Source: JBCBSZ01 sp039197885 (GTDB taxonomy: Bacteria; Actinomycetota; Acidimicrobiia; Acidimicrobiales; Poriferisodalaceae). From it: 64,000 nt of DNA. Positions 56,940 through 64,000 of this stretch are shown piece by piece (the first letter of the stretch is position 1; every line of letters starts with the position of its first letter). The stretch is taken from positions 11,326 through 75,325 of the forward strand of contig JBCCTY010000001.1 of NCBI GenBank assembly GCA_039197885.1, read 5' to 3'. The position numbers and the translations under genes were made by a program. The notes beneath the pieces are model-generated. The model did no database searches, was not told the DNA's origin, and was given only the letters and a program-made list of their open reading frames with translations.

Positions 56940-57179
56940 TCAGCCCAGGTTGACCACGGGGCAGGTGGAGGTTCTGGTGATGCCGTCGATCATCTGGATG
57001 CGCGCCACGACCATCCGTCCGAGGTCGTCGACCGATGCGGCGTCGGCCTGGGCGATCACGTCGTAGGGCCCCACCACGTCGTCGGCCGCGGTGATCCCGT
57101 CGATGCGGCCCACCTCGTGCGCCACGTCGGCGGCCTTGCCGACCTCGGTCTGGATCAGGACATAGGCACGCACGGACAT
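56940..57179 (-). CDS. Stand-alone Lrp/AsnC ligand-binding (RAM) domain protein
   Basis: 79 aa. AYVLIQTEVGKAADVAHEVG, DDVVGPYDVIAQADA and MIDGITRTSTCPVV match the RAM domain with no DNA-binding part. Such proteins form decamers and may sense amino acids. TACGCT lies eight bases before the ATG on the minus strand, so the mRNA is probably leaderless. Confidence 0.85.
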   Translation of the reverse strand: MSVRAYVLIQTEVGKAADVAHEVGRIDGITAADDVVGPYDVIAQADAASVDDLGRMVVARIQMIDGITRTSTCPVVNLG

Positions 57180-57282
57180 GGGCGCCGAGCGTAGCCCGGC
57201 CGCCCGGAGGCGGACACGGTCGCTGCGCCCGGGTGACCGGGTCGCGCCCGTCGCGATCCCGGTCACCGCGGAGCGTCGGCCG

Positions 57283-57696
57283 TCAGGCGGCGTCGGTGTC
57301 GATGGCACCGCCGGTGCCGATGGCGACCTTGCGAGCGACCATCTTCTCGCGCAGCGGGATCCGCACCGTCAGCACGCCGTCGGCGTGGTCGGCCTCGAGC
57401 CGGTCGGTGTCGAGGGTGTCGCCGAGGCGGAGTCGACGGCTGGAGCGACCGGTCGGGCGCTCACGGACGACGGCGTCGCCGACGGCATCGGCGGACCGCT
57501 CGACGGTGAGGGTCAGCGTGTCCTGCTCGACGCTGAGGTCGATGTCGTCGGTGGCGGCACCCGGGACGTCGAAGCGAAGGACCACCGTCTCGTCGTCGCG
57601 GTGGGCATCCATGGGCAGCGGGCGGGTCGAGCCGCGCCGGCCGACCTCGTCGGAGAGGCGGTCGAGCTCGCGGAAGGGATCGAAACGCAACAGCAT
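57283..57696 (-). CDS. Hsp20/alpha-crystallin small heat-shock protein
   Basis: 137 aa. Starts MLLRFDPFRELDRL; the crystallin domain spans about 27-125 (VVLRFDVPGAATDDIDLSVE, ADGVLTVRIPL). The last strand is V-R-I-P, followed by a short tail without a clear I-x-I anchor, which may limit oligomer size. ATP-independent holdase. Its upstream region holds a HAIR-like repeat, suggesting HspR control. Confidence 0.9.
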   Translation of the reverse strand: MLLRFDPFRELDRLSDEVGRRGSTRPLPMDAHRDDETVVLRFDVPGAATDDIDLSVEQDTLTLTVERSADAVGDAVVRERPTGRSSRRLRLGDTLDTDRLEADHADGVLTVRIPLREKMVARKVAIGTGGAIDTDAA

Positions 57697-57760
57697 GGGA
57701 CTCCTCCTGGATCGGATCGGCGACTGCTCCGCCGCCGAGGAGTTAGATCGTACAAGAAAC

Positions 57761-57779
57761 CTGAGTCATATCCACTCAG
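57761..57779. promoter_or_regulatory. HAIR-like operator upstream of hsp20
   Basis: CTGAGT, seven bases, ACTCAG (a perfect inverted repeat) resembles the HspR-associated inverted repeat CTTGAGT-N7-ACTCAAG in arm sequence and spacing. It lies 65 bases upstream of the hsp20 ATG, with a TACGAT box between on the minus strand. HspR itself is not in the window. Confidence 0.6.
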
Positions 57780-57860
57780 ATCTTCTCCATGGTTGAGGGC
57801 AGCTTGTCACGCTCCGTGAACCGTTGGTGCAACGTTTGGTCCCGCGAGAGAGGGGCCGTC

Positions 57861-57947
57861 TACTGTCGTCGACCAATCGGCGACGGAGGAGACCGACCTC
57901 CGGCGCCGTGACGAGCGCAACGTCGACGGCGCCGGCCGTCGACGTTG
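57861..57947 (+). promoter_or_regulatory. pckA promoter box and 5' leader hairpin
   Basis: TACTGT (57861-57866) is the best -10 candidate, giving a leader of about 112 bases. Inside it CAACGTCGACGGC (57918-57930), loop GCCG, GCCGTCGACGTTG (57935-57947) is a perfect 13-bp stem. It could be an operator or an RNA hairpin controlling pckA. AAGGA lies just before the start codon. Confidence 0.55.
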
Positions 57948-57984
57948 TCGATGACTGACTGACAACGGCGTCGGAAGGATCGAC

Positions 57985-59652
57985 ATGACCGAGACCACGA
58001 CCGCGGCCATCTCCGCCGAGCTCGCCGAACGATTCGGGCTCGACGGACCGGAGCTGCGGTGCGGGCTGAGCCAGGCCGAGCTCTTCCACGAGGCGATCGC
58101 CAACGACCGGGGTCGCATCACCGAGGACGGGCCCGACGACGATCAGAAGGCCTACGCCACGGTCCTCGGCGTCGACGGCCCGCTCGTCTACTACTCCGAC
58201 CCCACCTGCACCGGCCGCCCCGTCCAGGACACCTTCGCGGTGGCATGGCCCGAGCTCGACGACGAGATCTGGTGGAAGCCCGACTTCCAGCGCTTCGACC
58301 CGACGAGCTACGAGGGGCTGCTCGACCGGGTCGTCGAGCACCTGAACGATCGCGGCCGCCACCTCTACGTCGCCGACGTCCACTGCGGTTGGGACCCCGG
58401 CTTCGCCATCCCCTACCGCTTCGTCGGCGAGTACGCGACCCATGCCTACTTCGCCAACATCATGTTCCCGAAGGGCATCGAGAGCGTCGTCGACCGTGAC
58501 CAGCACGGTTGGACGATGATCAACGTCCCGTCCTTCCGCTGCGACCCGGATCGCGACGGCACGCTCACCGAGCGGGCCGTGATCATGGACCTCAAGAACC
58601 GGATCGGCCTCGTGCTGGGCCGAGCCGACTACTGCGGCGTCGTCAAGAAGACGATGTTCACGGTGATGAACTTCGCGCTGCCGGCGCAGGGTCAGCTGTC
58701 GATGCACTGCTCGGCCAACATCGGCGACGAGGGCTCGGCGATCCTCTTCGGCCTCTCCGGCACCGGCAAGACGACGCTGTCGGCCGATCCCGATCGCGAC
58801 CTGATCGGTGATGACGAGCACGTCTGGACCGACAGTGGCGTGTGCAACTTCGAGGACGGCTGCTACGCCAAGCTCATCGACCTCGACAAGGAGGCCGAGC
58901 CGGTCATCGCCGCTGCGCTGTCCAAGCCCGGCACGCTCATCGAGAACGTGCCGGCGCTCCCCGGCAGGCCGCTGGCCGAGACCGACCCGCAGGAGCTCGA
59001 CCTCACCGACGGCACCATCACCGAGAACACCCGGTTCGCCTATCCGCTCGCCGCCAACCCCCACGTCGCCGACGGGGCCGCCGGCCCGCACCCCCGCACC
59101 ATCGTGCTGCTCACCGCCGACGCGTTCGGCGTGCTGCCGCCGGTGTCGATCCTCGACGCCGACGAGGTGATGTACCACTTCGTCACGGGCTACACCTCGA
59201 AGCTCGCGGGCACCGAGGTGGGCGTGACCGAGCCGCAGGCCGCCTTCTCCGCCTGCTTCGGGTCGCCGTTCATGTCGCGGCCGCCGTCGGTCTACGCCGA
59301 GCTCCTAGCCAAGCGCATGGCCGACCACGAGACCCGGTGCGTGCTGCTCAACACCGGTTGGTCCGGCGGTCCGTACGGCAAAGGCCACCGCATCTCGATC
59401 CAGCACACCCGGGCGCTGCTCGACGCTGCGCTGGCCGGTGACCTCGACGACGTCGAGACGGTGGTGCACCCGACGCTCGGGCTGCGGATGCCGGTGACGT
59501 GCCCCGGGGTGCCCGACGAGGTCCTCAACCCTCGCGGGACGTGGGAGGACCCGGACGGCTACGACGCCGCCGCCGAGCGGCTCCGTGGCATGTTCCGCGA
59601 CAACTACGAGACGAAGGGCTTCGCCGAACTGGGAATCTCCGCCGCGATGTGA
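57985..59652 (+). CDS. pckA: Phosphoenolpyruvate carboxykinase (ATP type)
   Basis: 555 aa. The kinase 1a P-loop GLSGTGKTTLSADP is near residue 254. Metal and substrate motifs include HVWTDSGVCNFEDGCYAKL and ENTRFAYPL, and SGGPYGKGHRISIQ lies near the end. These are ATP-dependent PckA features, not the GTP-type common in mycobacteria. Converts oxaloacetate to PEP in gluconeogenesis. Followed by strong hairpins. Confidence 0.95.
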   Translation: MTETTTAAISAELAERFGLDGPELRCGLSQAELFHEAIANDRGRITEDGPDDDQKAYATVLGVDGPLVYYSDPTCTGRPVQDTFAVAWPELDDEIWWKPDFQRFDPTSYEGLLDRVVEHLNDRGRHLYVADVHCGWDPGFAIPYRFVGEYATHAYFANIMFPKGIESVVDRDQHGWTMINVPSFRCDPDRDGTLTERAVIMDLKNRIGLVLGRADYCGVVKKTMFTVMNFALPAQGQLSMHCSANIGDEGSAILFGLSGTGKTTLSADPDRDLIGDDEHVWTDSGVCNFEDGCYAKLIDLDKEAEPVIAAALSKPGTLIENVPALPGRPLAETDPQELDLTDGTITENTRFAYPLAANPHVADGAAGPHPRTIVLLTADAFGVLPPVSILDADEVMYHFVTGYTSKLAGTEVGVTEPQAAFSACFGSPFMSRPPSVYAELLAKRMADHETRCVLLNTGWSGGPYGKGHRISIQHTRALLDAALAGDLDDVETVVHPTLGLRMPVTCPGVPDEVLNPRGTWEDPDGYDAAAERLRGMFRDNYETKGFAELGISAAM

Positions 59653-59655
59653 GGA

Positions 59656-59698
59656 GCGGGCCGGCCCGTGACGGGCCGGCCGCCTCGCTCAGCGAGGC
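59656..59698. terminator. Two adjacent hairpins between convergent genes
   Basis: First: 59656-59683, about 12 pairs around a TGA loop with one bulged G. Second: GCCTCGC (59682-59688), TCA, GCGAGGC (59692-59698), whose loop is the stop codon of the cold-shock-like gene. Probably terminates pckA and the opposing transcript. Confidence 0.75.
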
Positions 59699-59949
59699 CG
59701 TCGCGATGTCGCGGGCGGCAGGTCGCCCGGGAAGAGGGGCTCACCGAGGTCGACCTCGGAGCCCAGGCTCAGGTTGGTGGCGCGGCCGTCGTCGTCGAGC
59801 TGGAAGACGACCCGTTGGCCCTGTCGGAGCATGCGGAACAGCGACCCCTCGAGCGCGTCGGCGGCCAGCTCGTACTCGGCCCGGTCGTGATCGGCGAGCA
59901 GCGAGCCGGTGATGGTCCGCGGATCGAACGACTTGATGACGCCCTGCAT
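59689..59949 (-). CDS. Cold-shock-domain-like protein
   Basis: 86 aa from ATG 59949, with GGGAG upstream and TACCGT about 47 bases before. GVIKSFDPRTITGSLLADHD, a central YELAADALEGSLFRML and GQRVVFQLDDDGRATNLSLG follow the five-strand layout of CSD proteins, but the aromatic RNP motifs (FGFI, VFVH) are largely absent, so nucleic-acid binding may be altered. Unusual member of the family. Confidence 0.7.
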   Translation of the reverse strand: MQGVIKSFDPRTITGSLLADHDRAEYELAADALEGSLFRMLRQGQRVVFQLDDDGRATNLSLGSEVDLGEPLFPGDLPPATSRRPR

Positions 59950-60057
59950 CGATGCTCCCGTGCCAGCCCGACCCGACGGTCGGCGTGAGATGTCGACGGT
60001 AGCAGCGACGACCCCGGGCCTCGGCGCCGGACGGGCGGTCCAGTAGCCTCGCCGCCG

Positions 60058-61698
60058 ATGTCCATCAGCCTCGACGCCGCCACGCTGCGCCTGATCGTGT
60101 ACGAGTTCCGCTCGACGCTCGACGGGCACCGCGAGGCGCTCAACCGCCTGAACGTCTACCCGGTTCCGGACGGCGACACCGGCGCCAACATGGCCCTCAC
60201 GCTGGGGTCGGTCGTCGACGAGCTCGACGGTGCCGGTGACGACATGGCGTCGGTGGCGAGGGCGATCGGCCACGGCTCCCTCATGGGTGCCCGGGGCAAC
60301 AGTGGCGTGATCCTCTCGCAGATCCTCCGTGGCCTCACCGGGGTGCTGTCCTCCCACGACGAGGTCGACGGGAAGATCTTCGCCGAGGCGCTCGACGCCG
60401 CGTCCACCGCCGCCTATGGCGCCGTCGGCAAGCCGGTCGAGGGGACGATCCTGACCGTGGTGCGCGAGGCCGCCGAGGCCGCCGTGGCCGCGGCGGACGA
60501 CGGCGGCGACCTCGTCGCGGTGCTCGATCGGACCGCCGAGCGGGGCCGCGACGCACTCGCCCGAACCCCCGAGATGCTCCCGGTGCTCGCCGAGGCCGGC
60601 GTCGTGGACGCCGGTGGCTCAGGGCTCGTGCTCCTCTTCGACGCCGCGCTCCACGTCCTCGATGGCCGTCCCCTGCCCGAGCCGCCCGTCGTCGACGAGC
60701 TCCCCGAAGCGGCCGCGCCCCGGCCCGACGTCCACGGCGAGCCCGACGTGAGCGACCTGCGCTACGAGGTCATGTACCTCCTCGAGGCGCCCGACGACGC
60801 GATCGGGGCCTTCAAGGACGTCTGGGCCGGGATCGGCGACTCGATCGTCGTCGTCGGCGGTGACGGTCTCTTCAACTGCCACATCCACACCGACGACATC
60901 GGTGCGTCGATCGAAGCGGCCCTCGACATCGGTCGGCCCCGCCAGATCCGGGTGACCGATCTGGCCGAGCAGGTCGAGGAGCTGCCGTGGGTGGTCGCCG
61001 GTGCGGCGGCGGCCGAGCCCGAGGTCGAGCCCGACCCCGTCGATTGCGCGGTCGTGGCGGTGTCGCCGGCCGAGGGCATCGACCGCATCTTCCACTCGCT
61101 GCGCGTGCAGCGGTTGGTCTCGGGCGGGCAGACGATGAACCCTTCGACCGAGCAGCTGCTGGCGGCGGTCGAGGCCGCCCCGGCCCCCGAGGTCGTCGTC
61201 CTGCCGAACAACTCCAACATCGTCGCCGTGGCCCGTCAGGTCGACGAGCTCACCGACAAGACCGTCCACGTCGTGCCGACCCGCAGCGTCGTCGAGGGCT
61301 TCGCCGCCCTCCTCGAGTACGACCCGTTCCAGGCCGGGTCTGCGAACACCGAGGCGATGGCCGACGCCGCCGACGCCGTGGTCGCCGGGGAGATCGTCCA
61401 GGCCATCCGCGACACGAGCTCGCCGGCCGGTCCCGTCGCAGTCGGCGACTGGCTGGGGATCGCCGACGGCGACGGCATCCGCGCCATCGCCCCGTCGGTC
61501 GAGGAGGCCGCCGTCCGCCTGCTCAACGTGCTCGTCGGCGATGACCACGAGCTCGTCACGCTCATCGAGGGCGACGGGGCCACCGACGCGACCACGCGCC
61601 ACGTCCGGGTGTGGCTCACCGAGCAACGGCCGGGCGTCGAGGTCGAGATCCACCACGGCGGCCAGCCCCACTACCCGTACCTCCTCGGCGTCGAGTGA
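60058..61698 (+). CDS. DAK2-domain kinase, FakA-like
   Basis: 546 aa from ATG 60058, eight bases after TAGCCT. The DAK2 ATP-binding domain has NVYPVPDGDTGANMALT (three Asp-type metal ligands) and LMGARGNSGVILSQILRG. The middle has EVMYLLEAPDDAIGAFKDVW and the C-terminal part VVVLPNNSNIVAVARQVDEL, as in FakA, which phosphorylates fatty acids bound to FakB. Overlaps recG, an order seen in many Gram-positive genomes. Confidence 0.88.
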   Translation: MSISLDAATLRLIVYEFRSTLDGHREALNRLNVYPVPDGDTGANMALTLGSVVDELDGAGDDMASVARAIGHGSLMGARGNSGVILSQILRGLTGVLSSHDEVDGKIFAEALDAASTAAYGAVGKPVEGTILTVVREAAEAAVAAADDGGDLVAVLDRTAERGRDALARTPEMLPVLAEAGVVDAGGSGLVLLFDAALHVLDGRPLPEPPVVDELPEAAAPRPDVHGEPDVSDLRYEVMYLLEAPDDAIGAFKDVWAGIGDSIVVVGGDGLFNCHIHTDDIGASIEAALDIGRPRQIRVTDLAEQVEELPWVVAGAAAAEPEVEPDPVDCAVVAVSPAEGIDRIFHSLRVQRLVSGGQTMNPSTEQLLAAVEAAPAPEVVVLPNNSNIVAVARQVDELTDKTVHVVPTRSVVEGFAALLEYDPFQAGSANTEAMADAADAVVAGEIVQAIRDTSSPAGPVAVGDWLGIADGDGIRAIAPSVEEAAVRLLNVLVGDDHELVTLIEGDGATDATTRHVRVWLTEQRPGVEVEIHHGGQPHYPYLLGVE

Positions 61699-63854
61699 GC
61701 CGGACGGTGCCGGACCGCACCGAACCGCTGACGCTCGCCGAGCTCGACGAGATCGAGATCGCACGACTCAACGGGGTGGGGCCCGAACGAGAGAAGGGCC
61801 TTCGCGAGTTCGGCATCGAGTCGGTGCTCGAGCTGCTGTGGCACTACCCACGCCGCTACATCGATCGCACCCGGGAGGCGCCCATCGGAGAGCTGCTCAC
61901 CGGCGAGGAGGTGCTCGTCATCGGGGAGGTCCGGCGCGTCGAGTCGCGACGAATCCGCGGTCGCCGCTCGATGGTCACCGCCGACGTCGCCGACGACTCG
62001 GGCCGGCTGCGCGTGACGTTCTTCAACCAGGCGTGGCGCTCGAAGCAGCTGCCGGTCGGCACGTCGGCCGCCTTCTTCGGGCGGATCGAGGACTACCGGG
62101 GTCGACCGCAGATGACGAACCCCGTCGTCGACCTCATCGGCGACCAGACGGGACGCATCGTCTCGATCTACCCCCAGTCGGACAAGGCGCGCATCACCTC
62201 CCAGGACGTCTCACGTGCGGTGCAGGAGAGCCTGCGGCGTGCCCGGCCCCGCGGCGTGGTCGATCCCGTGCCGGACGAGGTGCTCCGCCGACACGGCCTC
62301 GACCCCCGCTGGGACGCGCTCGAGCAGATCCACCTCCCGGACTCGATGGCACGCCGCGCCCGGGCTCGCGATCGGTTGGTGTTCGACGAGCTGCTCCGGA
62401 TCCAGCTGCTCCTCGTCCGGCGCAAGCGACGGATCCAGCTCGCGGGCGGAGGCATCGAGCACGTCGTCGACGGGCCGATCGTCGCCTCGTTCCTGTCGGC
62501 CCTGCCCTACTCCCTGACCGGAGCGCAGGAGCGTGCGGTCGACGCGATCCGCCGCGACCTGGCCGGCTCGATCCCGATGCAGCGGCTCCTGCAGGGCGAC
62601 GTCGGAGCGGGCAAGACCGTGGTGGCCGTGGCGGCGATGCTCGGCGCGGTCGAGGGTCGCCACCAGGGTGCGTTGATGGCGCCGACCGAAGTCCTCGCCG
62701 AGCAGCACCACGCGTCGATCAGCGAGCTCGTCCGGGGCATCGAGGTGCCCGACCACACGCGGCTCGGAGGCCGGCGACCGCTCGAGGTCGCGCTGTTGAC
62801 CGGTCGGCTCCCGGTGGCCGAGCGTCGCAAGGTGCTCGCCGGGCTCGTGGCCGGCGAGGTCGACATCGTGGTCGGCACCCAGGCGCTGCTCTCCGACGGA
62901 GTGACGTTCGTGTCGCTGGGCGTCGTCGTCGTCGACGAGCAGCACCGGTTCGGTGTCGACCAACGCGACCTGCTGCGCCAGCGCGTACGAGACCACCAGG
63001 GCTCCGAGCCGGATCTGCTGGTGATGACGGCGACGCCGATCCCGCGCACGGCGGCGATGACCGTCTACGGCGACCTCGACGTCACGGTGCTCGACGAGCT
63101 GCCGCCCGGTCGCCAGCCGATCGTCACGACGTGGGCTCGCGGACCGCTCGACGAGGAGCGGGTCTGGGAGCACGTGCGGTCCGAGATCGGCGACGGCCGC
63201 CAGGCCTACGTCGTGTGCCCGCTGATCGACGAGGGCGCCTCCGAGGCGAAGGCCGCGCAGCAGGTCCACGCCGAGCTCGAGGCCGGCGAGCTGGCCGGCC
63301 TCCGACTCGGACTCCTCCACGGTCGTCAACCGGCGCGGGAGAAGGAGCTGACGATGGAGGCCTTCCGCGGCGCGGACCTCGACGTGCTCGTGTCGACCAC
63401 GGTGATCGAGGTCGGGGTCGACGTCCCCAACGCCACGGTCATGGTCATCCTCGACGCAGGTCGCTTCGGGATGGCGCAGCTCCACCAGCTCCGGGGCCGG
63501 GTCGGCCGTGGCCAGCACCCGTCCGCGTGCTACCTGCTCGGTGAGGCGGCGACGTCGGATGCCGAGGCTCGGCTCGAGGCGCTCGAGGCGAGCACTGACG
63601 GTTTCGAGCTGGCCGAGAAGGACCTGGAGCTCCGCGGTGAGGGCACCCTGATGAGCACCCGCCAGAGCGGACGCAACGACCTGCGCCTCGCGTCGCTCCA
63701 GCGCGACCTCGTGTGGGTCGAGCGGGCGCGGGAAGCCGCCGAGGTCATCGTCGGTGACGACCCCGAGCTCGCCGACCACCCGCTCCTGCTCGACGAGCTC
63801 GCCCACCTGTTCCCGCCCGAGGACGAGGTCGACGAGGCCCTCGCCCGCGGCTAG
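61695..63854 (+). CDS. recG: ATP-dependent DNA helicase RecG
   Basis: 719 aa from GTG 61695 overlapping the DAK2 stop (GTGA). The N-terminal wedge/OB domain starts near LNGVGPEREKGLREFGI and LWHYPRRYIDR. Helicase motifs: LLQGDVGAGKTVVAVAAM (about 297), VVVDEQHRFGVDQR (DEQH type, about 413), MTATPIPRTAAM, VSTTVIEVGVDVPN and QLHQLRGRVGRG. Reverses stalled replication forks and processes branched DNA. Confidence 0.95.
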   Translation: MSRTVPDRTEPLTLAELDEIEIARLNGVGPEREKGLREFGIESVLELLWHYPRRYIDRTREAPIGELLTGEEVLVIGEVRRVESRRIRGRRSMVTADVADDSGRLRVTFFNQAWRSKQLPVGTSAAFFGRIEDYRGRPQMTNPVVDLIGDQTGRIVSIYPQSDKARITSQDVSRAVQESLRRARPRGVVDPVPDEVLRRHGLDPRWDALEQIHLPDSMARRARARDRLVFDELLRIQLLLVRRKRRIQLAGGGIEHVVDGPIVASFLSALPYSLTGAQERAVDAIRRDLAGSIPMQRLLQGDVGAGKTVVAVAAMLGAVEGRHQGALMAPTEVLAEQHHASISELVRGIEVPDHTRLGGRRPLEVALLTGRLPVAERRKVLAGLVAGEVDIVVGTQALLSDGVTFVSLGVVVVDEQHRFGVDQRDLLRQRVRDHQGSEPDLLVMTATPIPRTAAMTVYGDLDVTVLDELPPGRQPIVTTWARGPLDEERVWEHVRSEIGDGRQAYVVCPLIDEGASEAKAAQQVHAELEAGELAGLRLGLLHGRQPAREKELTMEAFRGADLDVLVSTTVIEVGVDVPNATVMVILDAGRFGMAQLHQLRGRVGRGQHPSACYLLGEAATSDAEARLEALEASTDGFELAEKDLELRGEGTLMSTRQSGRNDLRLASLQRDLVWVERAREAAEVIVGDDPELADHPLLLDELAHLFPPEDEVDEALARG

Positions 63855-63870
63855 GTGCTCGGCGACCTCC

Positions 63871-64000
63871 TCACTCGTCGGTGGGCCGGCCGAGCTCCTC
63901 GACGAAGAACGGTGGCGGCGCGTCCACGAGCACCGGAGCGTCGACCTCGACGAGCCCGAGGAGGGCACCGAGCGCGCACTGCTCGGGCTCGGGCCACGAC
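63871..64000 (-). CDS. C-terminal end of an unidentified host gene
   Basis: The last 43 codons of a leftward frame, ending PPPFFVEELGRPTDE before TGA 63873-63871, with an earlier CALGALLGLVEVDAPVL. The start lies beyond the window. Convergent with recG, 16 bases apart. Acidic, Pro-rich C-terminus; not recognised. Confidence 0.45.
   Translation of the reverse strand, partial: SWPEPEQCALGALLGLVEVDAPVLVDAPPPFFVEELGRPTDE

Noticed and set aside
61541..63544. 667-codon plus-strand frame over recG
   Set aside because: Arg/Ala/Pro-rich shadow frame; recG in the neighbouring frame carries all helicase motifs.

Overview
The window is high-GC actinobacterial DNA. I infer Acidimicrobiia (Ilumatobacter/Iamia-like). 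The support is an actinobacterial-type fused 2-oxoglutarate decarboxylase (Kgd), a WhiB-type regulator on the phage, a DAK2-recG pair, and many start codons that sit 6-8 bases after a TAnnnT box, as expected for leaderless mRNAs. The genus is inference.

Positions 1 to about 40.8 kb are most of an integrated HK97-type siphovirus prophage; its left end lies outside the window. Read from the right it contains a repressor/excisionase switch (40.25-40.81 kb). A long leftward early operon follows (31.5-40.25 kb) with many tiny ORFs, an SSB-like protein, a Cas4/RecB-like nuclease, a WhiB protein, a RuvC-like resolvase, a DNA methyltransferase and a DUF5131 protein. A C5 methyltransferase, a DUF3987 primase/helicase-like protein and an HNH nuclease lie at 27-31.3 kb. 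The late block runs leftward: terminases, portal, protease, capsid, connectors, tail tube, frameshifted chaperone, tape measure, tail tip, then two exported beta-helix proteins, a protein with 20-residue repeats, endolysin and holin candidates. Most neighbouring genes overlap by 1-4 bases (ATGA, GTGA or TGATG). Four rightward islands (1462-1692, 26277-26555, 30225-30592, 31321-31527) interrupt the leftward genome and look like autonomously expressed morons. At the left end a ribbon-helix-helix gene, two membrane-protein genes and two related operator-like repeats form a compact control module. No integrase is visible; it probably lies beyond position 1.

From 40.93 kb rightward is host chromosome: kgd, a HAD hydrolase, a NYN-S1-histone-tail protein, xthA and a thioesterase, a UvrD-type helicase, a HExxH metallopeptidase, and an operon of PH-SHOCT protein, BtuF-like protein and two paralogous alpha/beta hydrolases. 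Then come an alpha-methylacyl-CoA racemase-like protein, an LmbE deacetylase operon with small membrane proteins, a stand-alone Lrp ligand-binding domain, an Hsp20 with a HAIR-like operator, pckA with a strongly structured leader, a cold-shock-like protein, a DAK2 kinase and recG.

The prophage ends about 125 bp upstream of kgd. The repressor stop codon overlaps an ATG that is in frame with kgd, so lysogeny could affect expression of a TCA-cycle enzyme.
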